From positions 417,501 through 481,500 of the forward strand of contig NZ_JALJCW010000001.1 in the NCBI RefSeq assembly GCF_023634025.1: 64,000 bases of DNA, written 5' to 3'. The notes under the pieces are model-generated. The model worked only from the letters and a program-made list of their open reading frames with translations. It was not told where the DNA came from and searched no databases. Below are positions 56,801 to 64,000 of this stretch, one piece after another; the stretch's first letter is position 1, and every line of letters begins with the position of its first letter. The position numbers and the translations under genes were made by a program. The stretch comes from Hanstruepera flava. GTDB lineage: Bacteria; Bacteroidota; Bacteroidia; Flavobacteriales; Flavobacteriaceae.

Positions 56801-57760
56801 ATGAGCCAAAACATTTGTGTAATTAGTTTTGACCACTGGAACTACGACCATCATATAGTCGACACTTTAAATGAATTAGGTTACAATAGCAACCACCTAA
56901 AAATTGATGGGTATCAACACGCCAGTTTTAAAGACAGGATTACCAATGTTTTTAGCAAGGTGTTTAGAGGAAAGAATTTAAAAAAAATTCGAAGGCAAGA
57001 ATACATTATTGATTGTCTTAAGTCACTTGGGAAACAAGACCAAATACTAGTTATAAACCCTGAAGTTATTGATAAGGATTTTCACTTAAAAATTAAAACG
57101 TTCTGCACAACCTATATGGCGTATCTATACGATAGTTTAGAAAGGCATCCTGTTGAACATTTATTTGACAACATATTTGATAAAATCTACTCCTTTGATA
57201 AAGAGGATATTAAAAAGCACAATTTAATTCCTTCAAACAACTACATTTACCTACCCAAACAACCGCCTTCTGAAACCAATGAATACAATGCTGTTTATGT
57301 GGGCTCATTAGATGATAGATTACCTGCTCTCATTAGTTTGGCTAAACTTTTAAAAACCCTAGAAGTTCCTTATAAATTTTTGGTAATTGGAAAAAAAAGA
57401 AAGCTAAAACCTTTAATTAAAGAATATGGTGATTTAATCCAATTTGATAGTACTAAACTAAACCAAAAACAATTAATAGATTTTTATTCACACTCTCAAA
57501 CGATAGTTGATTTGATAAGAGATAAACAAACAGGTTTAAGTTTTAGGTTTTTTGAAGCCATGGCATTGAGCAAAAAAATAATTACCAATAATGCCAATGT
57601 AAAGAACTATCCGTTTTATTCTGAAAGGAATATTTTTATTCTTGACAATAACAAACTGCTTAATGCTTCATTTTTTGAGCAAAAATACGAGCAAATAGAT
57701 AGTACTATCTATGAAAAATACACATTAAAAAATTGGGTTAAAACCGTTTTTAATTTATGA
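56801..57760 (+). CDS. Putative GT-B type glycosyltransferase
   Basis: 319 residues. NICVISFDHWNYDHHIVDTL at the start; the C-terminal half has NAVYVGSLDDRLPALISLAK and TGLSFRFFEAMALSKKIITNN, a pattern seen in glycosyltransferases of the CgeB/GT4-like type (R/K...E...A). The N-terminus carries a YDSLERHP segment. No precise family or sugar. Convergent with the next gene with a six-base overlap. Confidence 0.7.
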   Translation: MSQNICVISFDHWNYDHHIVDTLNELGYNSNHLKIDGYQHASFKDRITNVFSKVFRGKNLKKIRRQEYIIDCLKSLGKQDQILVINPEVIDKDFHLKIKTFCTTYMAYLYDSLERHPVEHLFDNIFDKIYSFDKEDIKKHNLIPSNNYIYLPKQPPSETNEYNAVYVGSLDDRLPALISLAKLLKTLEVPYKFLVIGKKRKLKPLIKEYGDLIQFDSTKLNQKQLIDFYSHSQTIVDLIRDKQTGLSFRFFEAMALSKKIITNNANVKNYPFYSERNIFILDNNKLLNASFFEQKYEQIDSTIYEKYTLKNWVKTVFNL

Positions 57761-58987
57761 ATCCAGGATTTTAAGTACTGTTTTTTCTGTAGCCTGTAAT
57801 GAGAATGGCTCTAAAATAGTTTTTGAGTAATTACTAATTGCTTCCCATTTTTCTGAATCTTGATAAATACTAATTATCTTTTCTGCTATTTCATTGGAAT
57901 TGTTGGCTACCATATCTTGTTCAAACATTCCAAAATCAAACCCTTCTGCTCCTATATCTGTAGTAACTACTGGTAAAGCATACTCTAAACTTTGCCCTAT
58001 TTTACCTTTTATTCCAGCTCCGTATCGCAAAGGCGCAATAAAAACTTTTGCAGATTTAAAATATGGTGTTATATCTTCTACAAAACCCAGAACATTAAAC
58101 TTTTCTGAATGTAATGCCAAAACATCATCTGTTGGATAACTTCCAATTATATTAACTTTTAATTCAGGTATTGTTTTCCAAATTAATGGCATTATTTTAT
58201 CATGTAAATACCTAATCGCATCAACATTTGGAGTATGGGAAAAACCGCCTACAAAAAGTAAATCTTTTCTATCTTCAAAAGGTGTTTTTACAATGTCTTC
58301 AACAAAATTATGAACATTGCTTAAAATAGTGGTTTTAGATAAATCTACATCAAAATCATTTAAAGCAACTTTATCGTCTTTAGAAATTAAAATAATTTCG
58401 TCTGCATTTTTACAAGCATTTAATTCTATTTCTAAATACGCATTAGCTTCTTTAAGTGTTTCCTTATTTTGGTTCAATTCCCATTCTCGTTTTAATCTTA
58501 AATAATGAAAATCAACCATATCATAAATAAACTTTGCTTTAGATGCAGCTTTTTTGGCAATTGAATAATATTTATCAAAAATACCAGGTCGATGTAACCA
58601 AATAAAATCGGCCTTTTTGGAAACCTGTTCTACAAACATTTCCCTTGTTACCAATTCAGAATTGCTGTTAAGGCACGGTACATATACGTGTACTCCAATG
58701 GCTTTGTATTTTTCTATATAGTTACTTCGGGCATACTTATATTCTTTTAAGTCAGCCATTAAAACAACCGTAAAGTTTTCTTTAAGCATTAACTTAATTA
58801 AACTAAACAGCCTCCTAGAGCCAGAATCCTTATCAAACTCTGGAATAATAGCATCAATTACAAAGACTATGGGCTTTGCTGAATCTAAATATTTAAAGTC
58901 GCAGAAAGCTTCTTTTTTAATTAATCGCCTTTCAAAAATTTTGTTTTTAACTTTAAGCTTAAAGCCTTTAACTATTTTAGGTTTCAT
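57755..58987 (-). CDS. GT4 family glycosyltransferase
   Basis: 410 residues. The opening is unusual for GT4 (KGFKLKVKNKIFERRLIKKE, basic), then AKPIVFVIDAIIPEFDKDSG. The C-terminal domain has LLFVGGFSHTPNVDAIRYLHD, VNIIGSYPTDDVLALH and the signature IAPLRYGAGIKGKIGQSLEYALPVVTTDIGAEG. Retaining transferase with unknown sugar. Controlled by a -7 box at 59031-59038. Confidence 0.92.
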   Translation of the reverse strand: MKPKIVKGFKLKVKNKIFERRLIKKEAFCDFKYLDSAKPIVFVIDAIIPEFDKDSGSRRLFSLIKLMLKENFTVVLMADLKEYKYARSNYIEKYKAIGVHVYVPCLNSNSELVTREMFVEQVSKKADFIWLHRPGIFDKYYSIAKKAASKAKFIYDMVDFHYLRLKREWELNQNKETLKEANAYLEIELNACKNADEIILISKDDKVALNDFDVDLSKTTILSNVHNFVEDIVKTPFEDRKDLLFVGGFSHTPNVDAIRYLHDKIMPLIWKTIPELKVNIIGSYPTDDVLALHSEKFNVLGFVEDITPYFKSAKVFIAPLRYGAGIKGKIGQSLEYALPVVTTDIGAEGFDFGMFEQDMVANNSNEIAEKIISIYQDSEKWEAISNYSKTILEPFSLQATEKTVLKILDS

Positions 58988-59030
58988 TTATCTGTTTAAA
59001 AAGTTTGAGTTATAAACAAGTTATAATTTG

Positions 59031-59038
59031 CAAAGATA
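59031..59038 (-). promoter_or_regulatory. -7 box of the GT4 gene
   Basis: TATCTTTG on the minus strand, 44 bases before the ATG at 58987, is a full match. A TTTG lies 16 bases upstream (complement of CAAA at 59055-59058), a slightly short spacing. Confidence 0.45.
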
Positions 59039-59049
59039 TCAGCAAAAAT

Positions 59050-60246
59050 TTAGCCAAAGGCTTTTATTTTAAGTTTTATTATGAAGAATAACGAATAATA
59101 AAATGGGTTTTTAGTATAAACCACATCGCTTATCCCAAATGCATACTTTAACATACTAGAAAAAGATTTTTTTCTTTTATTTTTCGTTATAAATGGAAAT
59201 AAAACTTCTACACCTTGCTTTTGAAGTTCTATTACTTTTTCTTCTTTTAAACTATCTCTTGTTTTTAAAACTACAATTACCTTATGCCGAATGGTATCCT
59301 TACCTCCTATTTCATTTAAAACATCATCTGTTAAATAATCTTCTAAATAAACTTCACACTTACCTATGTAGTCTTTATTTAAATAATTGGTGTTTAGTTT
59401 CAAACCATATGGTTCTTGGCTAAAAACTGCTTTCCATTTGTTATAAAACTTAATTCTGTTATTATCTATTAACCCTTGCTTACGTTCCTGATCTTCAGCA
59501 TTGTAAGAAATACTTTCAAAGTGAATAATTTTTGCAAAAGGTTGATAATAAACATCTAAATTGAACTTGTGTTTTAATTGCATACACAAGTCTGTCTCTT
59601 CATAATACGCAGGTAAAAACAATTCATCTAACTGAACCAAAGTATTGTCAGGTAGATTTCGTTTTAACAACAAGCAACAACCAGAACAATAATCCATTCG
59701 CTTTAAAAAATGATATCTTGGGTCGTCTGGAAAAAACTCTCTTCCAATGTTTACAGCTCCTCCATTTGCCAATAATACAGAACCAGCTTCAAGAATAACT
59801 CCTGAAGGGTGAATGGCCATGCCACCAACAGCTCCTACGCGTTCTTGGTCTTTAAAAACGGCCAAAAGCTCTTCCAATAACCTTGGCAAAACAATAACGT
59901 CATTATTAAGTAAAAGCACATACTCACCTTTTGAAGCTTTTACGCCATTATTAATATTCTTTAAAAACCCTAAATTTACTTCATTATGAATAACGTGAAT
60001 ACCGTTAATACGGTCAAGGTATTCTTTTGTATCATCAGTACTGTTGTCATTAATCAAAATTATTTCATAATCAATGCCCGAACACGCTCTCTTAATAGAA
60101 TACAAACAGTTTAACGTATAAGAAAGCTGATTGTAAACAGGTATAATTATTGAAACTAAAGGATTAGAGTTATGTTGAAAGGAAATAGAATTGTTATCAA
60201 AGAAATCAATAGGTAAAAATTCAAAATCAGGAATACTAGTATTCAT
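59050..60246 (-). CDS. GT2 family glycosyltransferase
   Basis: 398 residues. GT-A core with PLVSIIIPVYNQLSYTLNCL, YEIILINDNSTDDTKEYL, GEYVLLLNNDVIVLPRLLEE (N-N-D at the metal site), GGMAIHPSGVILEAGSV and PAYYEETDLCMQLKH (ED of the catalytic region). An extra 120 residues follow the GT-A core; no membrane helices. Likely a rhamnosyl or hexosyl transferase of the WbbL type (inferred from the CSGCCLLLKR segment). Confidence 0.9.
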   Translation of the reverse strand: MNTSIPDFEFLPIDFFDNNSISFQHNSNPLVSIIIPVYNQLSYTLNCLYSIKRACSGIDYEIILINDNSTDDTKEYLDRINGIHVIHNEVNLGFLKNINNGVKASKGEYVLLLNNDVIVLPRLLEELLAVFKDQERVGAVGGMAIHPSGVILEAGSVLLANGGAVNIGREFFPDDPRYHFLKRMDYCSGCCLLLKRNLPDNTLVQLDELFLPAYYEETDLCMQLKHKFNLDVYYQPFAKIIHFESISYNAEDQERKQGLIDNNRIKFYNKWKAVFSQEPYGLKLNTNYLNKDYIGKCEVYLEDYLTDDVLNEIGGKDTIRHKVIVVLKTRDSLKEEKVIELQKQGVEVLFPFITKNKRKKSFSSMLKYAFGISDVVYTKNPFYYSLFFIIKLKIKAFG

Positions 60247-60314
60247 AAAAAAATTGCTGTTATTTTGGAAAAGAATGTAGTATCTTGTTCAAAAATTTGT
60301 CAAATTTACTAACA

Positions 60315-60959
60315 ATGGATTACAACAACAAACCGTCTGGGTATTATCAACATGTACGTGAAGAAATGTTAGCATTTTTGCCTACCACGTCCAAAAAAAT
60401 ATTAGATGTTGGTTGTGCTCAAGGCGCCTTTGGTTTAGCAATGAAAACTAAAAACAATGCCGAGGTTTGGGGAATTGAACTAACGCCAGCTGCTGCAGAA
60501 AAGGCTAAAGAGGTTCTAGATAAAGTATTTATCGGTCCATGCGAACAGTTTTTAGATGAGCTTCCGGATAATTATTTTGACACGGTTTATTTTAATGATG
60601 TTTTAGAACACATGCAAGATCCGTATAAAGTGTTAGAGATTATTAAAACCAAACTATCAGATTCGGGTGTGGTAATAAGTTCTATTCCAAATATTAGATA
60701 TTACGAAGTTTTTGAGGAAATGTATTTTAAAGAAAATTTTGAGTACAAAGAAGAGGGTGTTTTAGACAAAACCCACTTGCGGTTTTTTACCAAAAAATCC
60801 ATTAGAAAAATGTATGAAGATTTAGGCTTTAAAATAATATCGCACGTAGGCATAAATAAAGGAAAATCCTTAAGGCCTTACCTTTACAACATACCAAGAC
60901 TATTTAAAGGACTCGACATGAGGTTCTTACAATTTGCTACTGTGGCTTCAAAATCATAA
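60315..60959 (+). CDS. Class I SAM-dependent methyltransferase
   Basis: 214 residues. Motif I ILDVGCAQGAFGLAM, then VWGIELTP (motif II acid) and FDTVYFNDVLEHMQDPYKVL (motif IV/V). Probably methylates a sugar or lipid-linked glycan given its neighbours; not shown. The track of open sequence extends to a TTG at 60285, but the family start is at the ATG at 60315 (MDYNNKPSGYYQ). The stop is followed after 18 bases by the Sua5 gene. Confidence 0.88.
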   Translation: MDYNNKPSGYYQHVREEMLAFLPTTSKKILDVGCAQGAFGLAMKTKNNAEVWGIELTPAAAEKAKEVLDKVFIGPCEQFLDELPDNYFDTVYFNDVLEHMQDPYKVLEIIKTKLSDSGVVISSIPNIRYYEVFEEMYFKENFEYKEEGVLDKTHLRFFTKKSIRKMYEDLGFKIISHVGINKGKSLRPYLYNIPRLFKGLDMRFLQFATVASKS

Positions 60960-60977
60960 TGATTTCCTGTTTAGGTT

Positions 60978-61538
60978 ATGGATTCTATATTAAAAAAGGC
61001 GGCTGATACGCTTGACCATTCCGGACTTATACTCTACCCCACAGATACTGTTTGGGGAATTGGCTGTGATGCCACAAACCCAAAAGCCGTTTCTAAAATT
61101 TATGCCCTAAAAAAGCGAGAAGAAAGTAAAGCCTTAATTTGTTTGGTCAAGGATTTAGACATGTTAAAATCTTACATTAAACATATTCCAAATACAGTTT
61201 TTGAAATTTTAAAAAACACTACTAAACCCACATCAATTATTTACAATAATCCCATTGGAATTGCCAAAAACCTAATAGCATCAGATAACACTTTGGCTAT
61301 TCGCGTAGTCAATCATGAATTTTGCAACAAGCTATTACAAACATTTAACAAGCCAATTGTTTCAACTTCTGCAAATATCAGTGGTGAACCAACTCCAAAA
61401 TCGTTTAAAGAAATACATCCTGACATTTTAAAAGGTGTTGACTATGTTGTAAATTTGCCAGACGAAAAAACAGAAGCCAAACCATCATCCATACTGAAAG
61501 TTGAGCATGATGGTAGTATAACTGTTATTCGTGAGTAA
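60978..61538 (+). CDS. L-threonylcarbamoyladenylate synthase (Sua5/YrdC/YciO family)
   Basis: 186 residues. ILYPTDTVWGIGCDATNPKAV, then KIYALKKREESKALICLVKDL and PIVSTSANISGEPTP are the YrdC signatures (KRxxSKPL-type loop; STSANISG). Makes threonylcarbamoyl-AMP for t6A37 of tRNA. Short version without the Sua5 C-terminal domain. tsaC-type function inferred from the family. Confidence 0.93.
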   Translation: MDSILKKAADTLDHSGLILYPTDTVWGIGCDATNPKAVSKIYALKKREESKALICLVKDLDMLKSYIKHIPNTVFEILKNTTKPTSIIYNNPIGIAKNLIASDNTLAIRVVNHEFCNKLLQTFNKPIVSTSANISGEPTPKSFKEIHPDILKGVDYVVNLPDEKTEAKPSSILKVEHDGSITVIRE

Positions 61539-61593
61539 ATCTCATATTTCAAACCTATTTTATAAAGAAATTTGAAGATTGTAATTAACACTT

Positions 61594-63012
61594 ATGAACT
61601 ACAAAAACGCCTTACTACATTCAGTATTTGATATAATTTCTAAATCTGCTCAAGAATTACAGGTAGACGCCTATGTTATTGGAGGATTTGTAAGAGATTT
61701 TATTCTTGATAGAGGCTCGCATAAAGACATTGATATTGTTGCTGTAGGTAGCGGCATAAAATTGGCCAAAAAAGTTGCCGAAAAATTACCCAATAAGCCT
61801 AAAGTTCAGGTTTTCAAAACTTATGGTACGGCTATGTTATGTACTGATGATATTGAAATAGAATTTGTAGGAGCCCGAAAAGAATCGTACAATGAGGATA
61901 GCCGTAATCCCATTGTAGAAAATGGCACTCTTGAAGATGACCAAAACCGAAGAGATTTCACCATCAATGCATTAGCCTTGAGTTTAAATGCTTCTAACTA
62001 TGGTGATTTATTAGACCCTTTTAACGGTATTCAAGATTTAGACGACAAAATTATTCGAACACCTCTAAACCCTGACATTACATATAGTGATGATCCACTG
62101 CGCATGATGCGCGCCATAAGGTTTGCAACACAGTTAAAGTTTAGAATTGAGGATGAATCGCTAGATGCCATTTCTCGAAATAACGAGCGTATTAAAATTA
62201 TTACCAAAGAGCGTATAGTTGTAGAATTGAATAAGATTCTAGAATCCAATAAACCTTCAATAGGCTTTTTATTATTGGAAAAAACAGGATTATTAAAACA
62301 TATATTACCTGAATTAACCGCCTTAAAAGGTATTGATGAAATTGAAGGTCAGCGTCATAAAGACAATTTCTACCACACACTAGAAGTTGTTGATAACATT
62401 TCGCAAAACACAGATAACCTGTGGTTACGTTGGGCTGCTTTGCTTCATGATATTGGCAAAGCACCTACAAAGCGTTTTGACAACAAAGTAGGATGGACAT
62501 TTCACGCCCATGAATTTGAAGGCTCGAAAATGGTCTATCGCCTATTCAAAAGATTAAAAATGCCATTGAATGATAAAATGAAATTCGTTCAAAAAATGGT
62601 ACTTATGAGTTCACGGCCAATTGTTTTAGCCAATGACATTGTAACCGATTCTGCCGTGAGACGCTTAATTTTTGATGCTGGTGAATATGTTGACGATCTT
62701 ATGACATTATGTGAAGCCGACATAACCACAAAAAATCCTAAAAAGTTTAAAAAATACCACAACAATTTTAAAATTGTAAGAGAAAAAATTGTCGAAGTTG
62801 AAGAACGCGATCATATCAGAAATTTTCAACCTCCAATTAGTGGCGAAGAAATTATGAAAGCCTTCAACTTAAAACCATCTCGAGAAATTGGCATAATAAA
62901 AGACAGCATAAAAGAAGCTATATTAGAAGGTGATATTCCAAACGATTATAAAGCCGCTTACCAACTCATGCTCAAAGAAGGTGAACGATTAGGTTTAAAA
63001 ACAGCTCATTAA
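61594..63012 (+). CDS. CCA tRNA nucleotidyltransferase with HD domain
   Basis: 472 residues. Class II nucleotidyltransferase: [24 protein letters not shown] (GG and DxD), [18 protein letters not shown], and [18 protein letters not shown]; the C-terminal HD domain has [16 protein letters not shown]. Adds or repairs CCA at tRNA 3' ends, needed for the two tRNAs in this window that do not encode CCA. The GNAT gene begins right after its stop. Confidence 0.95.
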   Translation: MNYKNALLHSVFDIISKSAQELQVDAYVIGGFVRDFILDRGSHKDIDIVAVGSGIKLAKKVAEKLPNKPKVQVFKTYGTAMLCTDDIEIEFVGARKESYNEDSRNPIVENGTLEDDQNRRDFTINALALSLNASNYGDLLDPFNGIQDLDDKIIRTPLNPDITYSDDPLRMMRAIRFATQLKFRIEDESLDAISRNNERIKIITKERIVVELNKILESNKPSIGFLLLEKTGLLKHILPELTALKGIDEIEGQRHKDNFYHTLEVVDNISQNTDNLWLRWAALLHDIGKAPTKRFDNKVGWTFHAHEFEGSKMVYRLFKRLKMPLNDKMKFVQKMVLMSSRPIVLANDIVTDSAVRRLIFDAGEYVDDLMTLCEADITTKNPKKFKKYHNNFKIVREKIVEVEERDHIRNFQPPISGEEIMKAFNLKPSREIGIIKDSIKEAILEGDIPNDYKAAYQLMLKEGERLGLKTAH

Positions 63013-63462
63013 ATGATAAAGCTTGTTAGAACAAATTCTGAAAACACAGACTTTATAGAACTAGTTAAAGCTTTGGATTCCTATTTAAAAGTTACCGATG
63101 GCGATGAGCATGATTTTTATAATCAGTTTAACAATATAGATGTTTTAAAACACACTGTTGTAGCCTACAATAACGGAATTGCCGTTGGCTGTGGTGCCTT
63201 TAAGAAATTTGACAAATACAGTGTTGAAATAAAACGCATGTTTACAAAACCCAATATAAGGCAATCTGGAATTGCCAAAAAAGTTCTTAACGAACTAGAA
63301 ACTTGGGCAAAAGAAAAAGGGTTTCAATCGGCTATTCTAGAAACAGGAAAACGCCAATTTGAGGCTGTTAACTTTTATCGTAAAAACAACTATTTGGACA
63401 TTCCAAACTATGGACAATATAAAAACATGGACAACAGTCTGTGCTTTAAAAAAACTTTCTAA
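63013..63462 (+). CDS. GNAT family N-acetyltransferase
   Basis: 149 residues. GNAT core with GIAVGCGAFKKFDKYSVEIKRMF (beta4) and the acetyl-CoA loop TKPNIRQSGIAKKVLNELE (R/Q-x-x-G-x-A/G), then AVNFYRKNNY. Acceptor unknown. It follows the CCA-adding gene immediately and is followed after 12 bases by ctaA. Confidence 0.88.
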   Translation: MIKLVRTNSENTDFIELVKALDSYLKVTDGDEHDFYNQFNNIDVLKHTVVAYNNGIAVGCGAFKKFDKYSVEIKRMFTKPNIRQSGIAKKVLNELETWAKEKGFQSAILETGKRQFEAVNFYRKNNYLDIPNYGQYKNMDNSLCFKKTF

Positions 63463-63474
63463 TTAAGAAAAAAA

Positions 63475-64000
63475 ATGAAAAAGGATAACAAAAAGGTTAT
63501 TTACTGGTTATTAACTGGCTGTATTTTAATTTTTATAATGGTGGTTGTAGGTGGTATTACAAGGCTTACACATTCTGGATTATCTATTTCTAATTACAAA
63601 TTAATTTCTGGCACCATTCCGCCAATGAATGAAGTAGAATGGCAGGAAGCTTTCGATTTGTACAAACAATATCCTGAATACCAAAAATTAAACAATCATT
63701 TCACACTTCAAGATTTCAAAGACATCTACTTTTGGGAGTGGCTACATCGTGTTATTGGTCGTTTTATTGGTTTAGTGTTTTTCCTTCCTTTCCTATATTT
63801 TTTAATTACAAAACAGCTTTCTAAACCCACTATACGAAAATCTATTGTACTATTAATAATGGGAGGTTTTCAAGGATTTTTAGGTTGGTACATGGTAAAA
63901 AGTGGATTGGTTGACAATCCAGATGTTAGTCATTACAGACTAGCCGCACACTTAACCACAGCCTTTATAACATTTGCTTACACCTTTTGGGTGGCATTGG
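63475..64000 (+). CDS. ctaA: Heme A synthase (CtaA/COX15 family), partial
   Basis: Starts at ATG 63475 and runs off the end of the window with 175 codons visible. MKKDNKKVIYWLLTGCILIF, VGGITRLTHSGLSISNYK, FKDIYFWEWLHRVIGRFIG and SHYRLAAHLTTAFITF show the membrane helices with the His residues that ligate heme. Oxidises heme O to heme A for cytochrome oxidase. The 3' end lies outside the window. Confidence 0.93.
   Translation, partial: MKKDNKKVIYWLLTGCILIFIMVVVGGITRLTHSGLSISNYKLISGTIPPMNEVEWQEAFDLYKQYPEYQKLNNHFTLQDFKDIYFWEWLHRVIGRFIGLVFFLPFLYFLITKQLSKPTIRKSIVLLIMGGFQGFLGWYMVKSGLVDNPDVSHYRLAAHLTTAFITFAYTFWVAL

Noticed and set aside
60285-60314. Upstream TTG start for the methyltransferase
   Set aside because: Family start MDYNNKPSGYYQ begins at ATG 60315; the extension is not conserved and no ribosome-related signal supports it.

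Overview
The window comes from a member of the Flavobacteriaceae (phylum Bacteroidota). The evidence is low GC, non-Shine-Dalgarno gene starts with promoters of the Bacteroidota type (TTG/TTTG, a gap of 17-23 bases, then TAnnTTTG), Asp-rich lipoprotein N-termini (Cys followed by N/D runs), a type IX secretion C-terminal sorting domain, flavobacterial families such as DUF5606, and a zeaxanthin-type carotenoid operon. It looks like core chromosome: I see no insertion sequence, phage, CRISPR array or rRNA.

Layout. 1-3.4 kb: thrS-infC-rpmI-rplT translation operon, with infC apparently starting at an AUA codon. 3.4-12.4 kb: a TSUP permease, then a minus-strand block (secreted 'asparagine synthetase B-like' protein, AI-2E family permease, dnaB, accA, EamA permease, LptF/G permease, tgt). 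12.6-17.6 kb: split transketolase, a small outer-membrane barrel, an FKBP lipoprotein, an S4 protein, a phosphoribosyltransferase and shikimate kinase. 17.7-18.0 kb: tRNA-Lys and tRNA-Leu. 18.0-22.9 kb: a CarH/LitR-type B12 photoreceptor-like MerR regulator followed by crtI-crtB-crtZ-crtY. 22.9-32.9 kb: TlpA-like thioredoxin, a duplicated-domain lipoprotein, a Crp/Fnr regulator, aconitase, and an operon of three SurA/PpiD-like periplasmic chaperones with a MoxR ATPase. 33-45 kb: SRPBCC protein, Rel/SpoT, Fur-family regulator, purA, an LptA/OstA-like protein, aminotransferase, TPR protein, two tandem DUF368 (polyprenyl-phosphate transporter family) genes and aroE. 45-51 kb: a DUF349 protein, mazG, DUF5606, def, two small secreted proteins and ruvX. 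51-61 kb: dapD leading into a lipopolysaccharide-core-like glycosyltransferase locus with genes on alternating strands. 61-64 kb: Sua5/YrdC, CCA-adding enzyme, a GNAT protein and the start of ctaA.

How the parts work together. Cell-envelope genes recur: LptF/G and OstA for LPS export, three periplasmic foldases, two polyprenyl-phosphate carriers, and the LPS-core-like cluster (GT9, a WaaE/KdtX-like GT2, a WaaP-like kinase, and further GT2/GT4 enzymes). The carotenoid block reads as a self-contained light-responsive unit: the regulator keeps the motifs used by B12 photoreceptors, and a 15-bp palindrome covers both the crtI -7 box and its start codon.

The least explained signals are a cluster of four ATCGAT sites (two in an 11-bp inverted repeat) upstream of a small secreted protein, a putative operator/DnaA-box-like cluster upstream of dnaB, and a vestigial second mazG 3' end. 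I did not find a clearly new multi-gene defence or mobile system. Almost everything here is core flavobacterial gene content, and the novelty is at the level of regulation and of families with unusual active-site or metal-site losses.
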